Shown: piece after piece, positions 12,113 through 23,837 of the stretch | Position numbering within the stretch: the stretch's first letter is position 1 | How the letters are laid out: each line of letters begins with the position of its first letter | Origin: Polytrichum commune | Lineage: Eukaryota; Streptophyta; Polytrichopsida; Polytrichales; Polytrichaceae | Direction of reading: 5' to 3' | Length of the DNA stretch: 64,000 nt | Assembly: GCA_950295325.1 (NCBI GenBank) | Contig: OX485807.1 | Location: 43,678,440 to 43,742,439 of the forward strand | Notes under the pieces: generated by a model | What the model was told of the DNA's origin: nothing | The model's input: only the letters and a program-made list of their open reading frames with translations | Database searches by the model: none | Program-made: the position numbers and the translations under genes

Positions 12113-12695
12113 GGGCTGCTTCACACTATGGCCGAAGGTCGAGAGGCCGTCGATTTCCACCAATCCTATTGCAAGAAACCAAGAATTCGGCCTCTCGACC
12201 CTTCACACTAGAGGCCTGAGTCTAAAGGTTGTCACTCTCCAAAATGCCTACATGTATGGCAATACTTTTTGACCAAGGCGACGGACTCTCAAAGGAAGTT
12301 TGGTTCAAACAGGAATGGAAACCCAAACTATGGTCGAGAGGCCATCGATTTTTTTTCATTAAAAATAAAATAAAATTGACAAGATCTTGGCCGTTAGTTT
12401 GGAGGCATTGTTTTGTACAGGGAATAAAGTGGGACTCTCTCTCTCTCTCTCTCCTCGGTCTTTGGAGGCTTCACACCATGGTGGTCCCAGTCGAGGGGCC
12501 ATGGGAGTTCATAGCCAAACATTTGAACTTTGGGCTTGGTCTTTAGAGGCTTCACACTATGCCCGACCGAAGGCTCCAAATCCTATATTTTTATTGGCTA
12601 TTTCCAGCCCATTTCTTTGGACGGACTCTCAACAAAGTTTGGCTATTCAAATCCCACGGCCTCTTGACTTGGAAGGCCATAGTGTGAAGCGGCCC
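12113..12695 (+). mobile_element. Tourist-like MITE, copy B1
   Basis: A 583-bp element with inverted ends GGGCTGCTTCACACTATGGC and GCCATAGTGTGAAGCGGCCC, flanked by TAA on both sides. Internal CTCGACC and GGTCGAG words allow extended folding. The interior matches 32792-33267. It contains a short (TC)n run at about 12436-12452. No coding content. Confidence 0.85.
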
Positions 12696-13680
12696 TAAAT
12701 GCAAAGGTACTTACTTCGTGCTTGATTACAATAAAATTATCATAACAATCCGTTGACAAGTGGAATATCTTCAAGCCATCATAACTTAAACACGGACCTA
12801 AAGGAAGCGAAAAACAGTGCAATTCAATTTACTGACAAATTGTGAATGAAAGCCCCATAATCCATCACATACCAATAAGGTGTGGAATGATAGTACATAA
12901 GCTTACTCATTAATTGAGCGCTTCCAGCATTTGAACGGAATTGAAGTATAGAAGCTGACAGACCACCTACTTCCTACCCCGGCCGCCCAGTACACCACAC
13001 GTATTGGTACCCGTTCATACCTGTCCTTATACCCGGCCATGTACCCCCAAGGGTACCTTTCAAGTTACCCGCCTTAAGCCACCGATGGCAACGGTAACAG
13101 CTCAACGTGCTAGAAGACAGACTTCGTTGAGGGAAAACGGACATCATATGTTCATGATATGTACATATGGCGTGGGTAGGTGTACGCGGTTGGTAGATTT
13201 CGGGGTAGTGCCCCTCAACAGCCTTGTTGCTAGAAAAAGAACAAGGGGGGGGGGGGGGGAACTTCGGACATTCGCAACAGAATGAATCATCAGATTGTCG
13301 GAATTCAACGGTAATCCAAACGGGAATCACTCGCTGCCGAAGTGAGCGTGGAGACAACTAGAGGTTCTCGGAGATCCGGGTTTTGGCTTCACTTGTAAGC
13401 TGTGCGAGGTTGCAATAACTGCGGAGTGGTGAGTGCATTCTGCTGTCTTGATGCAGCGAAGACAACCTCTTTTTTCTTTCTCCCGTTCTTGAGGATTCTG
13501 GTCTGTGCGTTCTCGGTGTTAGTAGAATTTGTCTTGGTTAAACGTGGTGACAAAAAGCTCCGAGTCGGTGTGATGTGCTTTAGTTTCGGATTGACTTACG
13601 TGCATCGCACTTAATTTGGAAGTGGTGAGCGGATTGTGCTGGTTTCGTGTTCATGTTGAGGAGCTTGTCTGCGTTGGGCA
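12696..13680. other. Intergenic, GC-richer toward the downstream gene
   Basis: A minus-strand ORF at 12974-13357 has GC-rich palindromic stretches built on GGTACC but no recognisable domain, and I do not call it a gene. A G run lies near 13246-13259. The 3' part leads into the tandem array and probably belongs to the upstream region of the gene starting at 15239. Confidence 0.4.
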
Positions 13681-14210
13681 GATAATTCTTCATTGACGAG
13701 GTGGCAGTAGCTCTCCTCGGTTTAGGCCGCTGTCTGGTCTTTCCAGTCGCTTTGGAGTGTCGAGTTCATTGATGTGCTGTTGTGGTTCATCATCTTCAGG
13801 ATTTAGTTTGCGCAATCGCGTTTTACAGAATATAATTCTTGATTGGCGAGGTGGCAAGACGTCTTTTCGGCTTAATCCGCTTTCTGGCCTTTCCAGTCGC
13901 TTGAGTTGCCAGCGCATTCTGCTGTTTTTTGTATATCATCTTCAGCATTTGCATTGCGCAATCGCGTTGTAAAGAGTACAATTCTTGATTGGCGTTGTGG
14001 CGAGAGCTCCGCGGCTTAATCTGCTTTCTGGCCTTTACAGTCGCTGTGGAGTGTCAAGCGCATTCTGCTGTTTCAGTTTTCAACCTAAGGAGCTTTGGTA
14101 AGCAATCGCGTTGTAGGACTTGTGATCTTTCTTGATTGACGGGGTGACACGAGCTCCTCGTTGAAACGATTGCAATGTCAATCAGACCTTATATGTTGGT
14201 CCTGTCACTG
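13681..14210 (+). repeat. Four-copy tandem repeat of about 147 bp upstream of the large gene
   Basis: Copies start at about 13681, 13831, 13977 and 14124. Each has a version of attcttgattggcgaggtgg, ctttctggcctttccagtcg, and (in most) gcgcaatcgcgtt. The copies differ by scattered substitutions, so the array is not recent. Its position 1.0-1.5 kb before the first predicted exon suggests the promoter or 5' untranslated region was multiplied. Confidence 0.8.
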
Positions 14211-15238
14211 TGTTCTCCTGATTATCCTTTAAGGCCATACTAGTAGCAGCTTCTAGTCTGCAAATCTTTGAAAACGCTCAGACTGATATCTGCATTCGTG
14301 AAATAGAGCAAGTGATCTTGACGTAATTGCTACGTGCATGTGTTCATCCCCTTCTCCAGTACCAGCCCCTGCTATTTTATATCTTGTTCGCATATCTGTG
14401 ATTTAGTAGGAATCGCAGTCGATCTGAACAAGTACTCCAATATGACAGGTGTCACTTGGTAACTCCCAATTCCAAAGCACTGAATGCTGCTTATTTTCTC
14501 TTAGATGCGACACATATTCTACCTCGTCACCTAGCTTGACTTAGTGCTCAAGATATATCGAGGACTCGATTGGCATCACCTTCACTTGTTTGACTAGGTG
14601 TTATTTGCATCCTCATCCTGCCTTCCGTTCTTCAGGAATTAGTCATCTAACTCTGTTTCATTAAGATCCGCACTTTTTTCTTCATGCTTTTCTCAAACAT
14701 GTTCCTACGCTGTCCTGTGTAGAGCGTGTAACCACATAGGTATTTTGACATTGAAACCTTTTGGTTGCGACATAGCTAGTGATTCCTCATTGTGAAAGAG
14801 AATTTCTTCTTTCCGTGGAGAACACAACAAAGACCTCAAGCGTTTACTTGCTGTTACGTACTCCTAGTCCGAATATAGTTGACTAGAATACGTCGAAGAG
14901 AGGTTGGACGTTGTCATGTCGTTGTAGCCTCTTGTAAAGGCTGGCCATGAACAACCTAATTAAGACCGAGACTGCCGCTAGAACTCTGAATTGTAAAGCA
15001 AGAACAAATTTTGTGTATTAGTTGTGTAATCTAAGCCGGCGTTAATTGGAAAGTGCAGGGAATTGGAGTTGCTGGGAGGCTATGTGAACAGCCATGCTTG
15101 AGAGAGCTAGGTCCAACGTCACAATAGAGCCATATCATTCCCGAACAAATACATCCTCTGTCAAGGACTATTCGATGCCTGGAGTGGAGACAGGTAGTCC
15201 TCTCCGAAGATTATAAGCACAACTACGCTCCTGAAGAC
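14211..15238 (+). promoter_or_regulatory. Putative promoter and 5' leader of the large gene, with an upstream ORF
   Basis: No TATA box is convincing. An upstream ORF of 40 codons plus stop runs from an ATG at 15094 to a TAA at 15214-15216, ending 22 bases before the predicted main start at 15239 and in another frame. A donor-like G|GTAGTC inside it (near 15193) leaves open that the real start is at 15094 with another short intron. Transcript data would decide. Confidence 0.35.
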
Positions 15239-18200
15239 ATGGTCCGATCCAGCTCTACGGAGTCATTCCCAGATATTAAATCGCCAAATCCGGTCATGGA
15301 AAAACTTCCAGGAGCATCATGTTACCTTTCACCATCCAAAATTCCTCTACCAAAATGTTTGGAGGAATCCCCAGTACGCATCAACAGACCTCGAAGCGAA
15401 GTCCGTAACAGGGACCTTCCGGCGGTAGAGAATCAGAAGGCGGTGATCCGGAAGGCTGCTGTGGTGTTGGCTTTTCAGGAGAATGAACAGAGTTCAGAGT
15501 GGAGGAACTCTCAATTGCATGGATTTCTGAAACCAACGAAGATGCAAGAAGAGGGGACCATCGCCGCTTTGACCCCGATTAGCGTCAATGTGCTGGTGAG
15601 TTCGCTATGGTCGCTACCTTAGAAATACACTCAGGTCTCAAGTGAAAAATTCATTACTCTGTTGAAGAAATGGTTTTATAGATTACTTGAATTCAAGGTG
15701 GTCAGACTTGTGAGTCCACAGCAGAAGACTTAAGGTGCTTAACGGAAGCATACTCTGTTGACAAGCCTTACCAGGTATTGAACAATTATGATTCAGTACA
15801 GACTTTGCTCGTAAATCCTGGTAAATTCGCACATATGTTGTTCCTGCTTTCATAACGGACCTCTGGATGTGACTATCTTCAGAGTGCGTCTGGCGGTCAA
15901 GATGGACGAGCTAGCTCAGAGAAAACTGTGGAATCTCTTCCTGCTCTGGCAGTAAAACATCTGCCCACGAATATTCTTCGCCAAAGTGATAAGCAATCAT
16001 CAAACTCAGAGGAGCTTCTCGATGCTGTGAAACTCGCAGAGAATTCTGTGCATTCTCTTCCCGCCGTGGAAATAAAGAATTTGGCGAAGAATACACCTAG
16101 CCCAAGCGATGAGCAATCCTCATCTTCAGGGGAATGTCTCGATGACGTAAAACTTGCCAGTAAGAACCAGGCACCACCTCTCTCTGACAACAGTAATACC
16201 CACCCACGCTCTCAACATAGTGCATATCCGCTCTTGTTTTTGTAAGCTCAATGTTTTCTGACAAGCGATGCCGATGATGCAATGTAAACCTCTCTGTGTC
16301 TCTAGACTTGCCATTCTGTCTGACGTCTCTCATGAAAATGCTATTCCATACGATTAGTGAAGTTTTTTTCACACTCACCATATCTTAACTATTATATTTG
16401 AATATTGACATGTACATAACACAACGTCCAAAGTGGTCATACCTTGAAAGACATCCAGATTCCATATTTTCACAACGACTTCAAAATAAATCGATGGTAT
16501 AGATTGTACTCCTAAGTTTGCAACTCCTGGGTGTTAATTAGTGTAGAGCAAGCACACAACTGGTAGATAAGTAGAATGGGAAGAGCTGCATTCACTTTAT
16601 TCAAAGTAAGATTCAAGAACATATGCTCAAGGAAGTGGAGCTACTTTCAAATACTTTCAGAGGAGTGGATCTTTCGAATTTTCTCAATTACTAATTTGGT
16701 GATCTTTTGATTGGAGTGAAGTTCTGATGTTCTTCTAACTGATCTTCCTTCCCCGCTACTCTAGAACCGCAGAGGCAGTAGTTTTGACAAGCGGCATATG
16801 TGCAGAATCGGTGGAGGATGGCGGCAGTTGTGAACTTCAAAATGTGGGGCAAACTGTGGTATGGAGCAATGCAGTCTTCTGTACAGATTTCTGTAACGAA
16901 GATAGCTCCAGCATGGAATCAATATACAGTACTCATTGTTCGCCTTCAGAATCGCAATGTGCAGCTGCGAATAGGACTCTGGACGTAACTGGTGAGTACT
17001 TCAAAACTGAGAAGGACAATGACCAGCAATTTTTGGTGCATAAGAATCAAATTCTGTGGATCAATTTTTTCGTTCTTTTTCCACGTGATGGTAAGCTAGG
17101 TCCAGGAGAAATATTCAGGATAAAAGCTCAAAGCTGACATTCATGAACGTCAATTGGCAGGGGAATTACGGAGCTTATCACTCCGTAGCTCATCGGAATT
17201 AAGTGGTCGTATTTCAAGAACTCCTCTGGAAAAGTCTTTTGGAAAAGTTTTCTCTCCGAAAGGTTTGGTGGGTAATCTTCTGGATAGCAGCATGGTGGCT
17301 CTTACAGTTAATTCAGAATTGGGCTCTGGAGATAAAGCTGAAGCGGAGCACTGCATGGGCATCTCAGATGTAAGCTGCACTATGATTGGTGGTAGTGTAA
17401 TGGATTCGGTGATCGATCGCGACAGATTGAACGAAGCACAGTGCAGGTACAGAAAACCTTTATGGTATTGTACATTCTTCTCATTGGAGTCATTGCAAAC
17501 TGGTAGAATCATAGTTTTCTAAGGGAATCTTCCAACAACAGGATGCCATGCAAGGAAGTTGATAATTGGTATAAATCACTTAGCAAGGATTTCAACTATG
17601 GTTCTTGAATAGTGGCAAGGGCCTCCAAAATAATGCTTGAGAATGTCAAAGAAATATACTTGAAGTGACTATAACGGATATCTGGTACAAGTAAGTTGAC
17701 CATGGGTCGAATTTCAGGAATACCGCAATGGATCTTGAGTTGGCGGCTATATCGATGTCTTCACCCACATTCACCATGCAGGCTGTAGATTTGAATTGCA
17801 TGCAAGAAGCAGATGTACGTGAGAACCAAGTGGACTGGACTTCAACAAAGAAAATCCTTTTTAATGCATCTCCCTTAGGAGTTGAGGATCGTGGCCTCGC
17901 GTCCGAAGCTTCTCTCCTCCAGTCATCAACTCCTGTTGCAAACGCCGGTAAGACGAGCACATCGATTGTTGAGAATCATGAACAGTTGGTCGACTTCAAA
18001 TCATCGACTCAATTTGAAGATATTCGAGAGAGTGTTGAACTTCAGGAAGCATGCACGATGACGAATCTCAGAGAGCCAAGTATAAAGGAGTCAATGCCAC
18101 AAGTCGCACTGCCTCCTGACTCACTAGTTCACCTTACTGAAGCAATAGTGGAGGCGGATCTGGAAGATGAGATCCAACTTGAAATCGAGGACGAGATTTC

Positions 18201-20727
18201 GAGAGAGATCATCGCACTGAGCCAGAAGTTGGCCAACCTACAGTCTCGCCGGAGGCGGAACTCTAAACTTCCTGCGGTTTCTAAATCTCCTGAAAAGTCT
18301 CTGCTCACTCCTCCTGTCCCTACGGTTACCAAGGAGAATTGTCATCAAAACAAAAGTGCAGCTGCGAGTACCTGCAGCGGTGGTCGTCAGAGGGGGAAGA
18401 GGGCTGTGGCTGCAAAATTCTTGCAATCGATGACACCGCGGGAAGAAGCAACGAGTAGATTAGAATCATGTTCTTCTCCCAGGATCAAGGGAAAGGCGTG
18501 CCTTGGGATGAAAGCGAAGCAGATGAGTAGCCCACACCCAGGAAAGTGGAGGATGAGCTTGGGATTAAGACTCAGTTTCGCATCGAATGGTAGCCATTCC
18601 CACAAATTCGCTCGTTCTAGCAACGATGAGCACGAAAATTCTCCACCGGAATCGAGCTCAATGCGTGAAGAAGGCACCATAAAGAGTTTGCAAAGTCCTG
18701 GAAACAAACTAACCCGGCTTGGCTTGTCATGCCCTCGAACTCAACCTAGAACAATTCGTCGTTTCGACTGGGTCAAGACCCTACGATCGGGAGAATCCGA
18801 TTTGCGGAGCAGTCCGGAGGCTAGAGTCTCTTCCCGAATGTATCATCAAAATACACCCACAGGTAGATTCCTAGCACGGGAACCTCGACCCAAGAATTTG
18901 GAAGGGGCGACAGGAAGGTGGCGACATGACTTGAATAGAACCATGGTGGAGGAGCTGGGGAATCGGCTCAACTGTGACACTGGTGCGAAGCCGGCAGATG
19001 CACACATGGGCCCAGATTTGCAAGGAAGTCGTGGTGGCCGGGTCGTCCCCAGCAGGTATGCGAGCTCATCACCGCCGGCGGACGTAAACACCAAGAGTCC
19101 CACACCCGATGGTGATGACTACTTGGGCTGGACTGCTCACCAAATACTGAAGGCGGGGTCGAGAAGGAGTCTTGCGGGGGACAAATCCCTTCGTTCAAAA
19201 CCTGGAAGACGGGTCAAATCATGCTGCCCTAATTCTCAGGGTGGGATTCGACCGAGGGGCAACTCCATGGGACCTTTGTGCGGAGGGGTGCCCGCCATGA
19301 AGGCCAATTCCTTGTCAGAATCACAAGCACAAGAGTCTCGTGGAGTTGCAAACGTCTCTCGCAAGATGTGGTTCGGAGCTCCAGAAACGTACCAAACAGA
19401 ATACGAGACATTTCTCGACGGCCCAGACAATGACAGAAATTTTGAAGAGCTCTTCAAGGCGTCAATGAGGTTGCATGAGGACATCCCTGCAAGCAGTTTC
19501 GTTTTATCCGGGGCTAAGCAGATCTTTCCAACGTTCTCTCCTCAGGAAACTTTTGAACTATCTCTACCATCTGATGCGAAGATGAAATTTATTCGTTGCA
19601 TGGAGCTGTCTGTCAGCACAAAAAAGAAGGCAGCAAGGAGATCGACCAAGGAGTCAAGTAGAAGTCCGTCAAGTTTCGAGCGAACACCGATTTGCACGTC
19701 AATGGAGAAAGTGATCTTCAGCATTCGAGGTACGGGCCAATTCTCAGGGGATATGTAAAGTTCTTCATGAAACCACATATGTTGCGACTTCGAAGAAGCC
19801 TTCCTGACGAAATTCTAATAGCTTTAATCTTAACAGCGATCCAAGATTCGACTCAATAAATTATCTTACAAAGGTATAATTTACCTGACAGGTTCGTCAT
19901 GTCAGCGTTGGGGGGACGGCGACGAGAATCGGCATGTAACAGAGCTTGTAACCACAAGCCCATTATCGGTAAAGCGTCTCTTTGTCGAGGGTTCTCCAAC
20001 GACCTCACAGACAGAAAGGCAATCGGTTAGGAAAAGCATCAAATTTCTGAGAAAAGTTTGTCGTGCGGCCAGAGATGCGATGAGCCTTCCAATAGACGAT
20101 GAAACTCCACCTGTGGTGAAACTTGTAGATATTGAAAATGGTGCGTATGAGCCTTCACTGGAAGAAGAGCAAAACAAGGCAACAACAGTGACAGTGGACC
20201 TGCTGCGAAGTATAATCTTTTCAGAAGAAACCATCAGCTCGACATATTACGATTTCTTTGGGAGCACTCCAAGTTCCTTACGAGAGTTCCCTGATGAGGA
20301 AGAACTCGTGCAAGAACCTGACACCGACTTGACCCTCGCCGTCTCTAGTTTCTCACACGAAAGAAGTCGCGAGGCAGAAGATGAAAGCGTCGGAGGAACA
20401 GAAGAACTTGTAATATCAAGCGTCACTAGAGCTAGGTGGAAGGAGTTGTTCGACGCCTTGGAAAAGGAAAGGCGCAGGTTGCCGAGAATTAGGACGAATA
20501 CGGGGCCTAAGAGGAAGCTCGCCAGTCCTCGTGATTCGGGCTGCGTAAAACGGGTCTCCGATCGCGTGAAAGTGATGGAATACTTCAGCCTGGATCGTCT
20601 TACGGCGAATGCTTTGCAGGGTAGAGGCGACGATCACCTTCGGACCTCGGATTCGCCGACAAGCATTGGTGACACACAATCACAAACGGGTCAGAAGAGC
20701 AGGTTAGTCAGAAGTCCTGCTAGTTGA
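15239..20727 (+). CDS. Unrecognised large, Ser-rich, mostly disordered protein (1381 aa, 7 exons)
   Basis: Exons: 15239-15595, 15706-15774, 15883-16241, 16765-16991, 17161-17446, 17718-19729 and 19892-20727. All introns are GT-AG and every phase joins correctly, giving 4146 nt with one open frame. I do not recognise the family. Visible parts: a 40-residue unit repeated in tandem at about residues 160-199 and 200-240 (each starting SLPA and ending in a DAVKLA- or DDVKLA-like stretch); an acidic-to-basic helical stretch likely to form a coiled coil at about 577-614 (EIEDEISREIIALSQKLANL, then RRRR); long Ser/Pro/Arg-rich segments; and a better-structured-looking C-terminal part with RARWKELFDALEKERRRLPR and SPRDSGCVKRV. 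No membrane segment or signal peptide is evident. A nuclear or cytoskeletal scaffold is possible but unproven. The start could instead be at 15094; exon 7 has a donor-like AG|GTTAGT at 20702, so the C-terminus could also differ. Confidence 0.7.
15934..16173 (+). repeat. In-frame 120-bp tandem duplication inside exon 3
   Basis: Two diverged 120-bp units begin at 15934 and 16054, each starting tctcttcc. They encode the 40-residue protein repeat of the large gene and keep the frame. Most differences are substitutions, so the duplication is old and has been tolerated. Confidence 0.8.
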
Positions 20728-22202
20728 GTCCTCCAGAAAGGAGCGCCGCCGAACCAGAACTTACTTCGCAATGGTGGACCATCAACTGGCCCCTGCAACG
20801 AGGCCCTAACTCTTCATTTGAAGAGATATGATCCTCTGGGAGCGAGGAGGACCATTGAAGCAAAGTCGTGATGATCACAATGCAAGCTTCACGATGATTT
20901 TTGAGATTGGAGGACTTACATCTTCGCAATTTTGAAGAATTAGCAGTCTGTTGGACCTGCATTCCCGCTGGATGGTTGACGGAGATGACGGGAGCAAATG
21001 GAGACAACGGGAGCAAATGTGGAAGTTGTAAATTAGCTGGTGTCTTCAGATTTCGGTGTTCAACATACTTCGTTGAGCAGTTAGGTCAGGTTCTATATTC
21101 TTTCAAGTACATACAGATCTTCGTCTCGTACTTTCTGAGTTAGACCTCGTTGTGACTTATAAGATTATCCTCAGAGCTTACCTTACTGTTGGAGCCTACT
21201 AGTCATCCTATTTATCTATTCTGATTGTATCAGAGTTTAGGAGTGTCGATGTGGTCGTAAAACCACCCGACGTGTTAAATAGTTTTCCAAACGTGCACAG
21301 CTTTCGAACCCCTTCATAGTGTATCATTTCTGTAGGTGGGTGTTGTGCTTCGTCACCCTTGATTGGTTAATTTTTTATGAATATACAGACTATCAGGCGT
21401 ATGAATATAGCGGGTCACGATTCACACCAATGCAGTGCAAGGGTTTCTGTTCTTTGCAAACTTCACAACAAGAAGTGATGATCTTTTGGAGTATGATCTA
21501 ACATGGGATTAGTGTGGGGAAAATTGCAAGTTCCATTTTAGAGGTGACTGGCATTTTTTGTACATGGGGAGCACAATCTACTCTGCAAAACTATGCCCGG
21601 TTTGATGCGAAGCTGCGCAACTCCACAATCTAAAATCCGGTGAACTTTGCCTTACCTTCCTTGATCCTCGCGAAATCCCTTCTTTATAAAATGTTTCAGA
21701 TTTTGCAACAACCAAAACTTGGAAACGTGTATGAACTCCTGCACCAGCCACTGCTAAAGATGCATCAGAGGAGATTCAGGATTTCTGAGGCGGGGAGCTG
21801 TAATAAGTGATTAGTCATTTGTTGGTTGTAGAAGTAGTAGACTGCGTGAACTGCTGTAAGTATATGATATGCGTGGTCAGGCATCTTACAAAGGTGAATG
21901 TTGAAGATGTCACCGAAAAGATGAGAGAAAGGAATCTCTGCCTTCTTCAATCCTTTGTGCGGAGAATCCTGGCCGGCATCCTGACACGGAGGCATCCCAG
22001 GCGAGCATGATTAGAACAATAAAACTTGTGGGTTTCACGAGTTGAAGTCGGGTGGATTGTTTTCTTATCTTTGACATGAAAGCTTGAGCTTTATTTAGTG
22101 GAAAGCGATCTGCGACTGCCAGAGGTGTTGTTGGGGAGCATCGGAGATTATTGCCAGGCATCGGAGATTATTGGGGTGCACTAATCAGATACGGGCAGCG
22201 GC
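20728..22202. other. 3' flank between two convergent genes
   Basis: Contains the presumed 3' untranslated region of the large gene and that of the minus-strand gag/protease gene. A short direct repeat, catcggagattattg, occurs twice near 22139-22174. No further gene is supported. Confidence 0.45.
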
Positions 22203-23627
22203 TTATGTTTCAGACTTGGGGTTGTGTGGTGGGGGATTTGCTACTGGTCCTACTGAAGATCTTTTTTCCGTCAGGAAAGAATTCGTGGCGGCTTCACAAA
22301 CACTGCAGTTACAGCATAGAGGCTCAAGAGAAGCCGAGGAGCCCATTCTAATGGGTCGGGAGCCCGGCAATCGCAGCACATCCAGGCCGTAATCGCAAAT
22401 TGCTTTGTGACGTTTGAGCCAGCTCTTGCCGAGGGTAACGTTGTAGATCTGACCAGGTAAGACGTTGAATTCCTCATAGGTCTCATGGTCGCCGATTTGC
22501 AGCGTTACCAGACACGTGCGTTCGGGGTACTTCTCAATTCGTGTGTTTGCTAGGGTGACTACCAGAGTGTCTCGGGTTAGCCAGGTTTTGAGCTTCAATT
22601 GCTGTGCGAATGTTTCAGTGATTGCTGAGATGGAAGAACCTGTGTCCAGCAGCATGGTCGTCTCTACGCCATTGACGGTACCGCAGATGATGGTCACCGA
22701 CTCATCCGATTCGGGTGTGCAAGGTTCATACGTGGAGCACATCATTTGGGTAGAATCTCGGCTATTATCACATTCGATACCTCCTTCGATTACAAGAGAG
22801 TCTTTCAGCTTCTGCGACTTGGGCATTCTAAAACGCATTTGCGCTCCTTGTCTCGCAGGGGTATGTGACGCTCCGATATTGGCCCCCTCATCTTCGGGTA
22901 ATTGGGCGCTGTGATATGGTTCCTGGAACTGTTTCTCTTGGGTCTCCCGCACCACATCAGCACCAAATCGAAAGGCGGGCTCAGCACTCGACTCGCCAGC
23001 GGTGGCTTCACTTACAGATGTTTGCGATTTAATTCTGTGCAGACTTGAATTAAAAGATGTAGAGTATGATACGTGTCTCACATTATTCCTTCGATTATGA
23101 TCATCACTTCCGCTGGAGGTAGATAATTTGTGAACATTCATCGATGAGAAGCTGGTCGACAGGGAGCTGTCATCCGAAGACCACCTCTCACATCTGTTCT
23201 CATGGCTTCTTGTTGTGCTTCCACCAGCCTTCTCCTCTCTGAAATATTTGAATCCGTTGCTGCGGTCACATTGACCACCAGTGTGCGCTGGGCTGCCACA
23301 AAGCAAACAATATCTCAACGATGCCCGATCACCTGTCACGCTTTGCACACGTCGACTTTTGCACCTCCGTGATTGCCGACCCCCAACTGGATTCACATCA
23401 CACGCTGGACCAGCTGTGCTTACACGAGCTCTCATCCCAACTTGCAGATCTGGGAGAGTGTATTCCGACCAATGCGCAGGTCCTGAATACGAAATCCCTT
23501 TCTTCTTTGAATTCCTTGATTTGCTTGTTGTGCCCTGACCTTCAGAGATTGATTCAGTTCGCTTGTTAGTTTCTTCAGATTCGCCGAGTGGTTTTGGTTC
23601 ATTCACGGAAACCTTCCTGGACGTCAT
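22203..23627 (-). CDS. Stand-alone gag-knuckle and retropepsin protein (474 aa)
   Basis: An uninterrupted intronless frame. The ATG at 23625-23627 is chosen because it is the first in-frame ATG; upstream codons in the frame are few. At residues 107-120 lies CLLCGSPAHTGGQC, a canonical CX2CX4HX4C zinc knuckle. A long Ser-rich linker follows, then a Ty3/gypsy-type aspartic protease: catalytic MLLDTGSSISA (Asp328-Thr-Gly) and, downstream, a characteristic IYNVTLGKSWLKRHKAICDY stretch. Retropepsins of this kind work as homodimers that cleave polyproteins. Reverse transcriptase, RNase H and integrase do not follow; the frame stops at 22203, about 55 residues after the protease. No LTRs were seen. 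It could be a domesticated gag-protease gene or a truncated element. Lack of stops over 474 codons favours constraint or recent origin. A TATA-like ctatttaag (plus-strand reading) lies at 23828-23836. Confidence 0.75.
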   Translation of the reverse strand: MTSRKVSVNEPKPLGESEETNKRTESISEGQGTTSKSRNSKKKGISYSGPAHWSEYTLPDLQVGMRARVSTAGPACDVNPVGGRQSRRCKSRRVQSVTGDRASLRYCLLCGSPAHTGGQCDRSNGFKYFREEKAGGSTTRSHENRCERWSSDDSSLSTSFSSMNVHKLSTSSGSDDHNRRNNVRHVSYSTSFNSSLHRIKSQTSVSEATAGESSAEPAFRFGADVVRETQEKQFQEPYHSAQLPEDEGANIGASHTPARQGAQMRFRMPKSQKLKDSLVIEGGIECDNSRDSTQMMCSTYEPCTPESDESVTIICGTVNGVETTMLLDTGSSISAITETFAQQLKLKTWLTRDTLVVTLANTRIEKYPERTCLVTLQIGDHETYEEFNVLPGQIYNVTLGKSWLKRHKAICDYGLDVLRLPGSRPIRMGSSASLEPLCCNCSVCEAATNSFLTEKRSSVGPVANPPPHNPKSET

Positions 23628-23705
23628 CTTGAAACACAAGACATGTCTGGAAATGCTTCCGATGGCACACTGGCCATCTTTTCTGACTGACTATGGCGAC
23701 GCCAT
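23624..23705 (-). promoter_or_regulatory. Two upstream ORFs before the gag/protease start
   Basis: On the minus strand, an ATG at 23703-23705 opens a 4-codon ORF. A second ATG at 23675-23677 opens a 17-codon ORF whose TGA (23624-23626) overlaps the main ATG (23625-23627) as ATGA. Such overlaps can lower or couple translation. This applies only if transcription starts upstream, for example below the TATA-like motif near 23832. Confidence 0.4.
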
Positions 23706-23837
23706 CTTCCAGACAGAAATTCTTGTCAAAGTGTACCTTCTGGCGCATTTCAGCATCAGTTTCCCAACAATCCAGTGCACATTAAAGAGGAGAGACGTAC
23801 CGCAGCATAACGGAGGCGTGATTTGCTCTATTTAAGC

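Noticed and set aside
12974-13357. GC-rich minus-strand ORF of 127 codons
   Set aside because: It contains palindromic GGTACC-rich and poly-C (Pro) stretches, no domain and no splice context.
17646-18707. Minus-strand ORFs opposite exon 6 of the large gene
   Set aside because: They mirror a long coding exon whose phases and splice sites agree on the plus strand.
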